From positions 1,963,267 to 2,027,266 of the forward strand of contig OZ234502.1 of NCBI GenBank assembly GCA_965153455.1: DNA of 64,000 nucleotides. Reading direction: 5' to 3'. Position numbers and translations under genes: made by a program. Below the pieces are notes generated by a model. That model was not told the DNA's origin and made no database searches. It saw nothing but the letters and a program-made list of their open reading frames with translations. The stretch is from Sphagnum compactum (taxonomy: Eukaryota; Bryophyta; Sphagnopsida; Sphagnales). This document shows positions 50,344 through 62,935 of this stretch, piece by piece. How positions within the stretch are numbered: position 1 is the stretch's first letter; each line of letters starts with the position of its first letter.

Positions 50344-52870
50344 TCATTCCACTTTCTCCTTTCCTGACTGCTCTTCTTGAATGCGTGCTATCACTGCTTG
50401 TTTTGACTCCTCCGGGAGAGCATTGAACATGAAAACAGACTTGTCACCTATATCATCCTGCTCGCATCTCCAAACCCAACAGCCCACTTCAGTGAAAGTG
50501 AAGATAGACAAGGTGATAAGGAACACAACAACAAAGTTACATGAAGTTGGATTTGTGACAACTCCTCTAATAACAGGATAGAACATGACAGAGAGATGTA
50601 CAGTAACATGGTACATGACTACAATGACTAATCTGGTATGTGCATATCAGCAACAGTTCACCTTGATAGGTTGAGTAAACTTGCGGGATGCAAACAGTGA
50701 AAACAGAGCCATCCATGTAAGTAGCAAGCCAAACTGCACCTTCTCATCCATCACTCCTGACTGGCACATGCAAGAGAAACCAAAACCTGCTGTGAATTAC
50801 AGACAACAGAGAGCAAGAGAAAAGGGTAACAAAACCAGTCAACAGACATTATTAACTTGCTACTTCCTCCATTTTGAGGTGGCCAAAAGAAAGGTTGACT
50901 TGTTTTACTTGCACTAGTGCAGGTAGATAAATCAAAAGTGCATAATGACAACCCCTCAGATCCACTGAGAATTGAATTGAGGGCAGCAGTTACCAGACGA
51001 CCGAGTAGTAATGTTGGAATAACAAAGACCAGGGCACCTGCCTCCAGCTTGCCATAGCACAGTCCTGCACCACAGATTGTTTCCAAGTTTTTCATCTGTA
51101 TCTACTTATACAAAATTTCAAGCACAACATACTAACACCATTTTCCCCTGCAAGCAGCAGTTCTGTTGACAAATGTCCACAAATGCACAGGAATGCCGAT
51201 CCTGCTGCCAACATGCACCCAATCCACAAAACCACTATATGCCAAAATGCCAAAAGATCTTGGTTTTTAAGTGATAATTCTGCAGAGTCTTGTGCATGCA
51301 TGCAGCTTGCACTAGAATCCACTTTCTGCGAAACTTCAAGATCTTGAAAGAATGGTTACAGAGTGGCATAGGCCTCCATTTAGAAAGCATGAGGTTTGTT
51401 CAGCAAATCCTGGACTAAACAGTTTACCATAATAGGTCATAAAAGTTCTCAATGGACAAGTAAGCTATCTCACCTTCTTTGAAAACAAGCCCTGTAAGAG
51501 CTGCAAAGAGTGGGCCCACAGCCCAGATTGCTGTAGGATGCTCTAGCACATAGGTCACCAAGCCTTGGTCAGCTGGCCTCGCTAGGGCCAGTGCAACCCC
51601 TAGGGAGCCAGCCACACCAAGTGCCCAAAATAGTTGCAGTGTGCGTTTTATGGGTGTGACATAGATGTGGATGAGCAGTAGAGCCACACCAAGCCCACCT
51701 GCCCCTACAGCATAAAAGATGTCATATGAACTCTGGAGCGCAGCTTTCAGTGGAAATTCATCACTCAAACATACGGTGGACGCTGCAATGAGAAAGGCTG
51801 AAGCAGCAGTCACCAAGCCTCCCCGATACAATATCACCTGCAGCACATCGAAGTTGAGCATCTCATGCTACACAATACTCACTGAAATCCAGGATTTGTC
51901 TAGAATGCAGGACAGGTTTTGGCCAATTTTTGGAGTTGAAATGGCAACCCTATGAGCACATGGATTGCAGTTGCTTTTGCCCATATCCTCTTTACCCAGC
52001 TTCACAGAAGAGCCATATGGTATGTAAATTGAAGATTGTGTTCTCATAACACAAATCATATTGACTGTTAGTGCAGGTTCAGTAGCTCAACTGAGACATC
52101 CATTTCAATGCATCCATGAATCATATTGACATACAGTGCAGTGTGTACTACTTGCAAGTGCTCAAGACAATTACTCTCTTAGCACTCTCTGCAATCATCT
52201 GGCACTGCCATCATTCTTACTTACTGCCTGGGATGTTCAGCCTCAGAATAAGGGCAGGAACTCTACTCTTCTTGATTTCAATTCTGGGATGGATGTTGGC
52301 ATCAGTCCAGTGCTACTGGAAGAGTTATAGAACCCGGGACACTTGATGAATGCTGTAGAATGGAAGAAGATTGCTGAGGGCAATAACCTTAGCATGATGA
52401 TCTTGGCTGAATTTTCTGAAGCTCAAATTGCCAGGGTACAAAAGCAGATCATTCACCTTGCATCCACAAAGCACAAATTGCAAGAAGTTCATGCAAAGGA
52501 AATATGTAGGTACCTCACGAACATCAACATCCTCCACAGACCAGGGACCATACATGCCCTGGTAAACCTCTCGCAAGGAGGACTCCTCCCTCATCGCCAT
52601 ACGAACCACCATTAGACTTCTCCTTCCATTCTTTGCCGTCCCCCCTGGCTTGCTCGAAAAGTCCTCTGCAAGCTTCACCTGGCTCTGTTTCCCTCTGAGC
52701 TTCTCTCCTGCTACAATTGTCTGCAACGCTCTCATTCCTATTCCAGAGCCTCGCGTCCCCATCGGCTTCCTCAGCGCTAATAATCTGCAAGAACACCTGA
52801 ATCGTGCAGGGCTCCAAAGAGCAGCAGCGGAGGTCACTTGCGCCGCCATTCTTGCACTCTTGCTACACAA
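50344..52870 (-). CDS. DUF2301-family plastid integral membrane protein (five exons, 334 aa)
   Basis: Minus-strand exons are 52870-52514, 51837-51474, 51064-50994, 50760-50662 and 50457-50344. All junctions are GT-AG, phases agree, and the sum is 334 codons plus TGA. The first ~95 residues are basic and Ser/Ala-rich, like a chloroplast transit peptide; translation may start at the second ATG (52849, MAAQVTSAAALWSP). The mature part begins VYQGMYGPWSVEDVDVREV, followed by about six hydrophobic segments near residues 120-143, 155-178, 185-205, 216-238, 249-264 and 273-292. Between the fourth and fifth lies FKEGLCYGKLEAGA, and the C-terminal tail DKSVFMFNALPEESKQAVIA is hydrophilic. This layout fits DUF2301, known from cyanobacteria and plants and of unknown function. 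The last acceptor was chosen over one 34-37 bp upstream because only it keeps the frame. Confidence 0.82.
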
Positions 52871-53600
52871 CTAAATTGTGCTTGAAGCTCGCAAAACAGA
52901 TATGGGAACTTGGGAAGAGCGTCTGGAACAACTCCCTTCCGTTCTTTCCACGTTAGAAACCCTAGAAACCCCGTCCGTTCTTTCCACGTCGACCTAATCC
53001 ACAAAACCCGTTCTCCCTTCGATCATAGCTACAAAGAACAAAGTCAAGCAGTATCACCATCATCATCACCACAACAACAACACAGAGTACAGAATTCCAC
53101 AGAAGAAGAAGATAATGTCGCCAAGGAGAAAGAAGCAAGGGTTTTGCACCTTGGCTGTGAAGCCCACTAGCAGACCAGAACAGACCAGAGCTTGGCTTGA
53201 GATGAGATTTGCATTACCTACCGTTTTGTGTGTGTTTTGGTAGCGAATTTGAGGGAGGGATTTGGATCGATGCTCTGCAGATGTTTGCAATTCACGATCA
53301 ATTCCTAGAATTTTCATCACATTTGGGTATTATATTATTTCGTCGCCATATTTGACGAAATATTTCAATAGATCGATCGATAGATTCTTCGACAGACTTT
53401 TGTCTCTTTTTTCTTGGGTTGGGTCTGTTGGTGCTCATCGCTGCAGATCAGATCCTTTTGACTTTGTTTGCGGAGGGATTTCCTTTTCGCTTGAAGCTTT
53501 CTTTGGTTGTGAGCAAGGGAGCGTTGGGGATTTGTTCATCATGTTTTCAATGAATGTTCCCACTAATGAACTTGTTGCCATTTTTAATCACTTATGTCAT
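52871..53600 (-). promoter_or_regulatory. Probable promoter region of the DUF2301 gene
   Basis: GC-intermediate DNA upstream of the minus-strand start, with CCATCATCATCACC and CAACAACAACA tracts at 53057-53088 and a duplicated GAAACCCTAGAAACCCCGTCC-like stretch near 52955-52975. Open frames on either strand are short and not protein-like. AT-rich desert begins at about 53640. Confidence 0.4.
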
Positions 53601-53639
53601 GTGTAGTCATGTAGGACTAATCATGCATGCTAGGTTTCG

Positions 53640-55480
53640 GCATACATTACATGTATTAGTCATGTGTGAGAAGTAAGTTTTTTTGCCTTCATCATTCATG
53701 TACCCATGGGTAAAGAATAAAATATATGTATGTTTTACCAAACTAGTGAAACATTTTAGACCTCATTTTATTTATATTGTACTAAATTTGGGCTTTTCAT
53801 TGTCATGCATTATTAGTGATGATAAACTAATGAAAAAATAATCAATTTTGTGAAAATTAAATTTTACTCGAATGAAAATGTTGAATGACATTTGCATGCA
53901 ATTTGAATTCAATTGAAATTTAATTTGATTTAATTTAAATTTCTAACTTTAATTTCAATGAATTTAAATTTGATTAAATCAAATTTAGATTTAATTAAAT
54001 TGATTTCAAATTCAATTGAAGATAAATAGGATGCAAATTGGTGCAAAACATATTGAAAAAAATTTCAAGATTATGATTTTGAAAAAAAATGGTGAAAAGA
54101 CAAAGATCCCAAAAGACATTTTCTCAATCCTTTTTACTTGACTTGAAAATCAAGTAAATAGATTTCAATTTGAAATTGTAATCCAAAAAGAAGACTTATG
54201 GAGCTTAAAGTTTTTCTACCTAAACCAACATTGAAATTAATATTTAATTTGAATTTTATGCTTACATGGATGAAGGTGATTATTTTTAAAAAGGAAAAAG
54301 AAAATACCAAAATCATTACATAGCACATATTTTCATATTTTGCATTGTAGTTCTATGAAACACACCCATCCATCATATTCATGCATAATACTTGAGGTGT
54401 CACCCAACATTGTGTTAGGCTAAAGCCAGATTCTTGTGCTCAAATCCTATACCAACTACAAATGTTAATGCATGAACCATGGGCAATGAGCCACGAACAT
54501 TGAACAAATTTTTATCAATTTCAAACAATAATAAATTGTTGTTCAAGGATGAATGGTGAGGAATTTTGGATGAATGATCAATAAATGTATGTAGATGAAA
54601 TTGATTACTCCTTCCATTTTTATCCATCTTTTAAAGTAATTTCAAAATGTAGTAATATTTTATTTTGCCTAATACACAATATATAATTGTCCCCCCTTGA
54701 TAACCCAAAAAAATTAAAATAAAAGTTTCAAATGTGCAACATTTAATAAGAAACAAAATGAACATAAAAAAGTAAAAAAAGTTCCAAAGTTCAAAACATA
54801 TATATTCAACCAAGTGTAATGAATCATGGAGACTATGCATGTGAGATTTTTATTTATTTTTTGTTTGTTTTTTAGAACCCATGGCACTACCATGGGTTTG
54901 AAAATCTAACTCAATGAATTTCATAATTTCCTTTTCTATCCATGGAACAAGGTATGGGGAAAATGGTGGGCACTTTGGTATAACATCAATGATGGATTGC
55001 AAGCCTAGGTTGCTCACATGCAACAAAAAACTAATATCAACAAACATGTAAATGGAAGAATGGAACAATATCACAAACACATGAACATTGTATCATAGCA
55101 TGTAGGGGCTTTCACTTACATACTAGAACATTGATGAAAGTTAGAATTTGTGAATTTTTTGAAAAGGATCGTCATTGTCATCATCCTCATGAATAAAATC
55201 ATGCATTTCTATAGGCATATGTTGTTTGGAGTTTTTCATAATAGATAAATGTTTTTGCCAAAGCTCTATGTCACCTTTTAAAAACATGCCGCCCTAACTC
55301 CAAAGCAACAAAGAGGATAGAACCTAAAAATCACAAAATAAAAAGAATGGGAAAAGGCAAATAGGTTTTTTTTTATAATCAAAACATAAATTGACCTATT
55401 AAACAACATTGATATTTTACATTTTTAAAAGAAGGATGAAAATCAAACCTCACTACAAGAAAATGTGGCTTTTTAGAAGG
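53640..55480. other. AT-rich gene desert
   Basis: Includes an AATTTAAATT-type low-complexity patch at 53885-54020. No coding, RNA or element features are supported. Frames on the minus strand (54415-54627, 54850-55080) look random. Confidence 0.4.
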
Positions 55481-55489
55481 CCAACTTGA

Positions 55490-55760
55490 TTGAAGTGTTC
55501 ACATTGATCAAAAGGTATGTCCATTTTGACCAAAAACACATGTTACATTTTACTAATACATTTGACTAAAATGACCTTTTTGACCAAGTGTCAAGCCAAA
55601 GATCTAGTCAAAATGGACAAATGTCCATGAAAATGGCCATGGCTTAGTCAAATTGGCCATATTGAATGCATAGGGTTTAGTCAAATTGACCATCATGATT
55701 TGACCTTTAGTCAAATTGACCATTATGATTGACACTTAGTCAAATGAACCATACGCACTT
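55490..55760. repeat. Degenerate TAGTCAAATTGACCAT repeat
   Basis: TAGTCAAATTGACCAT-like words recur at irregular spacing (about 20-45 bp) at 55560-55750, with looser GACCAAAA/TGACC variants before that. Each word is partly palindromic (GTCAAATTGAC). It runs directly into the CCTA/TAGG array. Confidence 0.65.
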
Positions 55761-56440
55761 TATGACTTAGGCTACTTATTAAACCTAAGCTACCTACCTA
55801 ACCTAACATAACTAATAGGTTAAGTTAGGCCTATACTACCTATCTAGCCTAGCATAATTAATAGGTCAATAGACTATTTGTTAAGTAATAACCTAACTAA
55901 TAGCCTAGCTAAGTAGCCTAGCCTAAGCCTATTTAGTAGGTTACTTAGGACGTAACCTAGGACTACCAAATAGCCTATAACTAGGTAAGGTAAGCCTTTT
56001 ATATAGGTATCCTAAATGATTTAGGCTTATTAGCTAAACCTATTAGCCATGTAGGTAGCCTATTAGCTTAGGCCTACTATAGGTACGTAACCTAGGCCTA
56101 TTAGGTAAATAACATGAGCCACCTAGGCCTAATAGGTAGGTAGCCTGTCGTACTAGCTAAGTAAATAACTTAATCCACCTAGGCCTATTAAGTATAAGGT
56201 AACCTAACCTAGGTTATTGAAGTTTATTTAGTAGTTACATACATAATGTAAGCTACCTAGGCCTACAAGGTAGGTAGCTTAACCTAGGCCATTTAGGCCT
56301 ACTATGTACATACGTAGCCTAGCTTAGGCCACCTGGGCTTACAAGGTAGGTAGCCTAACCTAGGCCACCTAGGCCACCTAGGCCTATTGGCTAGATACGT
56401 AACCTAACCTAAGTAACCTTGGTTAACTTAACCTAAGCCT
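55740..56440. repeat. CCTA/TAGG short-motif satellite (main array)
   Basis: About 700 bp consist almost wholly of CCTAGGCCTA, TAGGTAGGTAGC, AACCTAACCTA and AAGCTA-like words. Both strands carry the same words because the units are near-palindromic (TAGGCCTA). There is a loose 50-60-bp higher-order pattern (AGGCCTA..AGGTAGGTAGCCTA) at 56085-56380. No open frame. Confidence 0.75.
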
Positions 56441-57768
56441 TGTTAAAGCTAGGATTTTTTTCCTTTTTCGATTTGTCAAAATTTTATGTTTGAAATAAAA
56501 TCAAAGTGGTTCAATGTAAATTATGTTTTGCCCCCCTCATTGTATGGGGCCATTGTATGGCAACATATTTTCAAATCCCAAAGATCCATCAAATCCTACT
56601 TTATATGGTTGTTTTTCCTTTTTTTTTCCTTAATATTTTTCTTATTTCAAATTTAAAACCAAAGTCCCATGCTTTTAGATTTGTTTTATTTCCCCCTCTT
56701 TGTATGCCCACTCCTTTTACAAATCCCAAGAATCCATGAACTCTTACTTTATATAACCATTTTTACGTTTCTTTTTTCACTCAACCTTTTTTTTTATGAA
56801 ATTAAAGGCCACAATCCCTTTATTTTCAAATCCAATTATTTCTCCTTCTTTGTATACCAATTCCTTTTATAAATCCTAAGGATCCATCAACTTTTATTCT
56901 ATATAGTTGTTTTTTTTCTTTCCTTCTTTACTCAGTCTTTTTTTATATGAAAATGAATATGTCCTTTTCCTTTCTCATTGTATGGCAACTCTTCTTTCAA
57001 ATCCCAAATGTTCATGGCCATAACTTTTATAATTTATGTTCTTGATTTGTTTATATATTAAAAGTTTTGTTAAACATTCAACCAATTCATTTCCCTTTTT
57101 TCACAAAAAAGTTAATTCAAATATTAATTCATTCTTCCTTCAATATTAATTTTGGGGTAAATATCAAAATTTAAAATCTCATGTTTAATTAAATTATTAA
57201 TATTAACAATTGTGACCATCCTTAAACCTTTTGGAACCAAAAATTGAAGTTTTTATATATTTCAAATCAAGATGATTTATTAGAAATGTGATTATTTCCA
57301 ATTTCACTTTTGAACATTCCATGTTTATGTGCGTATCAATGAGAAAATATAGCTAAGTTGACAAAATAATAATGTGTATATTTATGGGCATTATGCCTTA
57401 TCAATATAATATCTTTCCCGTCATTAATATATTTATGTTACAAAAATTTGTGACCATCTTTCTAGTAAGTTATTATTGTTTAACATAAAAATTTAAGATT
57501 TTTTCCCATTATTTTTTTACATAAATTATTCAAAAAATCATTTTACAATCCCAAAAAAAAAGTTGCAAATTGACAAATAGTTTTGACCATGATCTTAACA
57601 AATTTCAAAATTTGTGATGTTCAACTTGTTCCCAGATTCATAATTATATATCCATTCATTGACACCAATCCTATCACTTTGAAAACCATTAACAAAATCT
57701 ATAATATATTAAATCACAAAATAATTAATGTTTTCAATAGTTAACATTTGTCACGACCTTAGCCTTGG
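56441..57768. other. AT-rich intergenic DNA with a diverged ~160-bp repeat
   Basis: Between about 56540 and 57010, a sentence of words (CTTTGTATG..CAACTCC, TTTCAAATCCCAA, GATCCATCAA/AATCCATGAA, TTTATATGGTTG) recurs roughly every 160 bp, at least three to four times, with much divergence. The rest is featureless AT-rich DNA. Confidence 0.45.
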
Positions 57769-58700
57769 GCTCGCGACCAAGGTAAGGGCTTGCAAAGGTG
57801 CGGGCCGAAAATGAAGCCTGGGAGTCACATTTCATGCTCCCGGGAGTGTAGGAGGGTATGAGGGAATGAACCCACACACTCCCAAGTGGGCTCCCACTTT
57901 GGGAGTTAAAGTCCCAATGGATTTCCGAATTTTCAAAGAGCGATTGTAGGGGTCAAAATTCATTGGATTGAAAAGTTCCTTACATTGTTGAAAAGTTCTA
58001 AAACTTTAATGTCTAAAATGGGCTTGCACGTCTGATTTGAACACTTAAAACACAAGTTATGGCCGAAAAAAGGGCCGGGAGTCAAAGTGCCAATTTGATT
58101 CCAAACAACTAAAAGTCAGGAATCGTTCTGATTTACTTGCGTGCAGGTGGCGTGCCACATATCTTTAGAAATCTCTTAATGAAGGCTACAACTTCGCTTT
58201 AGACCTTACTTCAATCAGAGGTTTGCACAAAAAGTTATAGGCCTCCAAAATCGTGGGAGTCCCAATTTTGAAAATTTCGGGAATTTCGGGATTCCCAACT
58301 TGAAAGTCCGAGGACAAAATGACATTTGGGTGTAGGCCCCGTGGTCAAGCACATAAAATATTATAAGGGGGAAGGTGGTGGCTTCCCTCAAATTCAGGCT
58401 GTGGTGAGTCTTGTGAGTCTGTATATGTCTATGACTTGTCCGTGCACCAAAAGTGCTCCAACCACGCACTAACCAACTTGTTATTTGGTTTGTGCAAGTT
58501 CGTGTGAATAATTGACCCGCTTGTAACTCGTCCTAGTCCCCATCCCGGAGCTCCAACACACCCCTTTACCCCCAAAGTGTTGCAAGTTAGGGAACACACC
58601 CTGACTTTTTCTTCTTTTGATGTTTCCACTTTGGACTCGCATTTGAGTCTTTCAAGGAGTGTGGGGCTATGTCAAAATCTTTTTTTCGTCATCTATAAAA
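57769..58700. mobile_element. Possible solo LTR or other GC-richer element remnant
   Basis: The base composition changes abruptly at 57769, where the sequence begins TGTCACGACC, a start typical of plant Ty3/gypsy LTRs. Inside, a CTATAAAA box lies near 58692, followed by TG-rich DNA. I cannot find a clear CA end with a target-site duplication or any gag/pol coding, so the call rests on composition and the 5' end only. Confidence 0.3.
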
Positions 58701-59214
58701 ACATATTGTCCACATGTGTGCATTGTTTTATCACGTGTTAGCCTTCATTTGTTTGAGAATGAAAGTGTTGAACATTTTGCACATTTGTTGTATGTGTGCA
58801 TAATAGTTTATGCATGATTGATTTTAGTGTGTGGGTTGGTCTTTATTTTATGTTTTAATCTTTCCATTAAACACAATGGTAAATTCAATGGAGGTTAAAA
58901 TTTTCCTTGAAAATGGGGTAGTCCTCTTGGTCATATCTTTGAAAAATGTGAAGGTTGTTGTTCATGACATACCCTTTTGACTAAGTTCAAACTTATGATT
59001 AATTCCATTTTGTTAGAAAAAATGGTATTGAATTTTATGGGAGAAATAAAATAGGCCATCTTGTAAAAGCCAATTGAAAGTGCTTCTAGAAGAGAATGGG
59101 ACCTTTCACCAATAAAAACAAATAAAGTTATTGGAGAAAAAAAGACCAAATTTCTGCTTCAATTGAAGGCATCAATATTTGGCAATGTCAAAGTAGAACC
59201 AATGATCCTTGAGT

Positions 59215-59465
59215 TGAATTTAATTTAACCATAATTAATATAATCTAATTTTTTAACCATAAATAATTTAGCCTAATTTGATTTAGCCATAATTAGTTTG
59301 CTCTAACTTTATTTCGCCATAGTTAATTTAACTTAATTTAATTTAGCCATAATCATTTTAGCCATGGTTAATTTTAGCTTAATTTAATTTATTTTAGCCA
59401 TTATTAGTTTAATTTAATTTAGCCGTGGTTATTTTAACCTATGTTAGTTTAGGCTAGCTTATGGT
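59215..59465. repeat. TTTAGCCATAATTA degenerate array
   Basis: Words of the form TTTAATTTAGCCATAATTA recur every 25-35 bp about nine times, with substitutions (AACCATAA, CGCCATAG, GCCATGGT, GCCGTGGT). Non-coding; resembles the other short-motif arrays in the window in style but not in sequence. Confidence 0.65.
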
Positions 59466-59956
59466 AGCATGGCGTTAACCTTAGTACTAGAAGTACATAA
59501 TACTATTATATATAACCTATGTAGATATATTAAGTATAGTAATTTAAGTATGTATAAGTTTAGGCCATTATTTTTATGACATGTGTTCATGTTGTAAACA
59601 TTTAGTTGCATGTTAATTGCACACACAACCGTATGACTCAAAAATTATATAATATCAAATTTGTAGTTGTAAACATGACCAAGATAGTTGCAAATGACAA
59701 CCAGTTGCATGCCAGTTGCATAGTGACTGGTTATAAATGACAAGATTTCTAGTGATTCTACAAATGATGATGTATAAGAGGTTCCACATCCAATTGTGTT
59801 TGGAGGTTGATGTTCAAGAAATTTTAAACATCAAATCATGTGTTTGAGATGATTGACATTTGCAGATGTCTTTAGGAATGAATTGTAACATCTATATTAA
59901 GATGCCATTTCCAAGAAGATTGTGTAGTATCTACCTCCCAAGTTTGATGGAGAATT

Positions 59957-61096
59957 ATGTTTGAGTTGCCATTAATGAAATATTCTTGTGGTTTGGTAGG
60001 TTTAATGCAAGGCATGGACAAGAAACATGGTGGTCACCTTTGGTGTAAAACAAAAACTACTAACATAAAAAACAATGATGGTTTGAAATTCAAACGTTCC
60101 TCTTATGTTGGTCATGTTTTTTATCAAAATTTACAATTTGTTTACTATGTAAAGAATGATCCTTACAATGAAACTAATTGGGAAGGAGTTACAGAAAACT
60201 TTCTAGAAGGAGGAAAGGAGCTTCAAAATGATACTACCTTATTGTGTAGACATTGCAAGGTGTTTAATCATAATGTATTTTGTCTTGCATCAATAAAAGA
60301 CCATGACATAAATTTTCATCCACCTTGGGAGCCATGAATATGTAGTTACAGAAAGGCCTTTTCAATAGAACAAATAAATTGCTCATGATTTCATAAAACA
60401 AGAGTATGAAAAATCATAAGTTTTGATTTTGTGCAAATGACATCAATAGATGTGTCAAAGGTGCAATTCAAACATTTGTCCTTGAACATCCATCTTTGTC
60501 CATTGTATGGCCAAGGATGTCAAGCACAAATTTCACACCTAATGATACTTTGAGTATTGAAAAAATAGGTTTTTGTTAACCAAGATGTTCACTCCCATTG
60601 AAAGATTTTTTCGAATGCATGCCATCATTTGTTGAAGGTGACGATCAACACTAGGAAGTTCCACCTAGTGCAAGCCAAGTCCTTTCAAAACGTGATGGGA
60701 AATTTGATTTATGGACTCAATTAAAGGTGAATTTCATGATTGCAAATGGGATATGACCAATTTGATGAATGCATTAGTTTTGTGTCACATTGAGGTATCT
60801 CCACTTGGGATTAGATGTGTGTACATAGTTTCAACTATTAATTTCATGTTACATGATAATTTTTATGAAGTCATCATAGTGGATTGTTATCTTGCTTGTA
60901 CTTGCATTGATTTCATATCAATGTTGGCCTCTTCTATTGGAAAAGAAGGAAAATATGTCCCATGTAAACACTTGTATTTCATTTATGCCAAAAGAATGAA
61001 TTGTGATACAAAGAATTTTTTCATCCACCAACCAACATTAAGTTGGAATGAACTTCGCCGTTATTGTAGAAATATGTTTGAGTTCATTAGTTAGCA
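59957..61096 (+). mobile_element. Decayed SWIM-zinc-finger transposon-type gene
   Basis: Two coding pieces lie in the same direction. 59957-60337 (126 codons) has FKRSSYVGHVFYQN, then CRHCKV..H, a pattern like the WRKY/FLYWCH-type zinc domain at the N-terminus of some transposases. 60711-61094 (127 codons) has CTCIDF, then VPCKHLYFIYAKR, i.e. the CxC...CxH of a SWIM zinc finger, as found in MULE/FAR1-type transposases. The ~370 bp between them is out of frame, and the catalytic DDE core is not seen, so the copy is dead or heavily deleted. It could alternatively be a domesticated gene with unseen exons. Confidence 0.5.
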
Positions 61097-61099
61097 TTT

Positions 61100-62350
61100 C
61101 ACAAATATATATATTTGACTAGACCACTTTACAAGAAATCATATGTATACATTTCTTGTTATAAATTTTGTTTTATTTCTCATCAATATAACTTATAATT
61201 GGCAAAGGATTTGATTTCAAAATAATCAAATGCATTTGTATCTTTTGTTTTTTCATATCATGAATATGATCATGCACATGTATGTGGTCAAATGATGATG
61301 GATAATTTGATTATGGATGAATGTAATATATGGATGCAAATGAATGTAATGAATGCATATAAATGACATTGTTATAATCCATGAACCTATGTTTACCTTG
61401 CAATTCATGGTTCATCATTTAGAGCTCATGACCTACTTGTACTCGTTAAAGCATGAGCTTGAACATAAGTGGGTGGAAGGACAAAATGTGAAATGACTTC
61501 TAGATGTCACAAATGATTAGGACATTGTAATGGCTGCTGTTAAAGTAGTTTTGAATAATGTAAAGTGGTCCTAAGTTAAGTTATCAATGTTGAAGGTAGC
61601 ATGGACCAAATATAATGCTAAAATAACAAGTCTAAAGTGTTAAGCTAATAGCATCATGGTTGCACAACATTGCTAGGCATGGTTGTCAACGTTTTTTTAA
61701 AACAATATTTCATTGAAATGTGAAAAAAAAATGAAAAGGGAATAGTTTGTTGCAATACTCTTTTTTTTTAAAAAAAATTTGAAAAACACATATTCGAAAT
61801 TTTTTGACCATATTTGGACTCTAATTTTAGTTTAGTAGCACAAGTTTTTAGACTATTTTTTAAACTAGGTTCTAAAAACCTGTTGCCATTTAATGTGACA
61901 CTCCCTTGTGGAATGCTAGCCAATGACTCAACATCAGAAAATTGAAAAAGAAATCACTGGTCATTCATTACACTAATATTTAGTTAACTAGTAATTCTTG
62001 GCAAGCCATGTTGTGGCACCATAAAATTTGAGCTGAATTATAATGCAGCCTATGTTAACTTTACTACTTCCTAATAATTTGTCTTTGGCACAAGCATCAT
62101 TCTTGGCAGATATAAGATGCTAGAGCATGAGGGCAACTTCAACTCATGTTTGTCAAAAATAAAATAAAATAAATTGGAAATTTCATGTCAAAAAAAATAG
62201 AAGTCAAGATGAAAACCATATACATTCAAAAAATAGGGGATCAAATTAGTTTTCTCACCTAAATTGGTTCTCAATGAATTTTCACCTCAAGTTTTGGATC
62301 TGCTTTACTTGCACCTTCACTATGGACTGTGGCTCATATTCTTCATTGAA
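61100..62350. other. AT-rich intergenic DNA, no feature seen
   Basis: The sequence after the SWIM fragment shows an ATGAATG/AATGCAAATG-rich patch at 61320-61370. Nothing else is supported. Confidence 0.35.
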
Positions 62351-62356
62351 TCAAGG

Positions 62357-62715
62357 CTCGTTGAGTTAAAATCTTGCAAAGTTTTCTGAACTGATACCCA
62401 GCTTACAATACTCAATTTTGCTCATTAAAGATCTTGCAAATTGTTTTGAATTGATACCCAGCTCCATGAAACGGTAGGCAACTATGCTCCACTCACTTTA
62501 CAAGTACAGTCAAACTGGGGACGAAACAAGGATTGGAGGGTCAAACTAGGGACCCAAAGACAGGGTGACTTTACACATAACTCTATTAATAATGATAAAG
62601 ATCTTGCAAATCTTCTATTTTGATACTCAGCTTCACAAATGGTACCCAATTACGCTCAGTCACTTTGCAGGTACAGTCGAACTGGAAATGAAAGAGGGAT
62701 TAGAGGGTCAAACTA
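62357..62715. repeat. ~170-bp tandem repeat, two copies plus a partial
   Basis: AAAGATCTTGCAAAT occurs at 62427 and 62597, 170 bp apart. Each is followed by TTGATAC(C/T)CAGCT, a GCTC(C)ACTCACTTT-like word, TACAGTC(A/G)AACTGG and GAGGGTCAAACTAGGG. A partial copy (AAATCTTGCAAAG, GATACCCAGCTT) precedes them at about 62370. Confidence 0.75.
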
Positions 62716-62935
62716 GGGGACCAAAGGCACGATGAGTTCATAGATAACTCTATTACTAATGCATGCCATGTAATAAGACACGAACTAGGGGACCAAAGAC
62801 ACGATGACTTCGTAGACACTCTATTTGATAATGCGTGCCATGTAATAAGACACGAACTAGGGGACCAAAGACAGGGCGACTCCATAGATAACTGTATTAC
62901 TATTGCGTGTCATGTAGTAAGACATGAACTCAAGA
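62716..62935. repeat. 72-bp tandem repeat, three copies
   Basis: GGGGACCAAAG starts at 62716, 62788 and 62860, exactly 72 bp apart. Units contain CGATGA(G/C)TTC or GGGCGACTCC, then GCATGCCATGTAATAAGACA. The unit shares its head with the end of the 170-bp repeat just upstream, so it probably arose from it. Confidence 0.85.

Noticed and set aside
53262-53606. Frame of 114 codons upstream of the DUF2301 gene
   Set aside because: No protein-like pattern, and composition shifts to AT-rich within it. More likely leader or promoter DNA.
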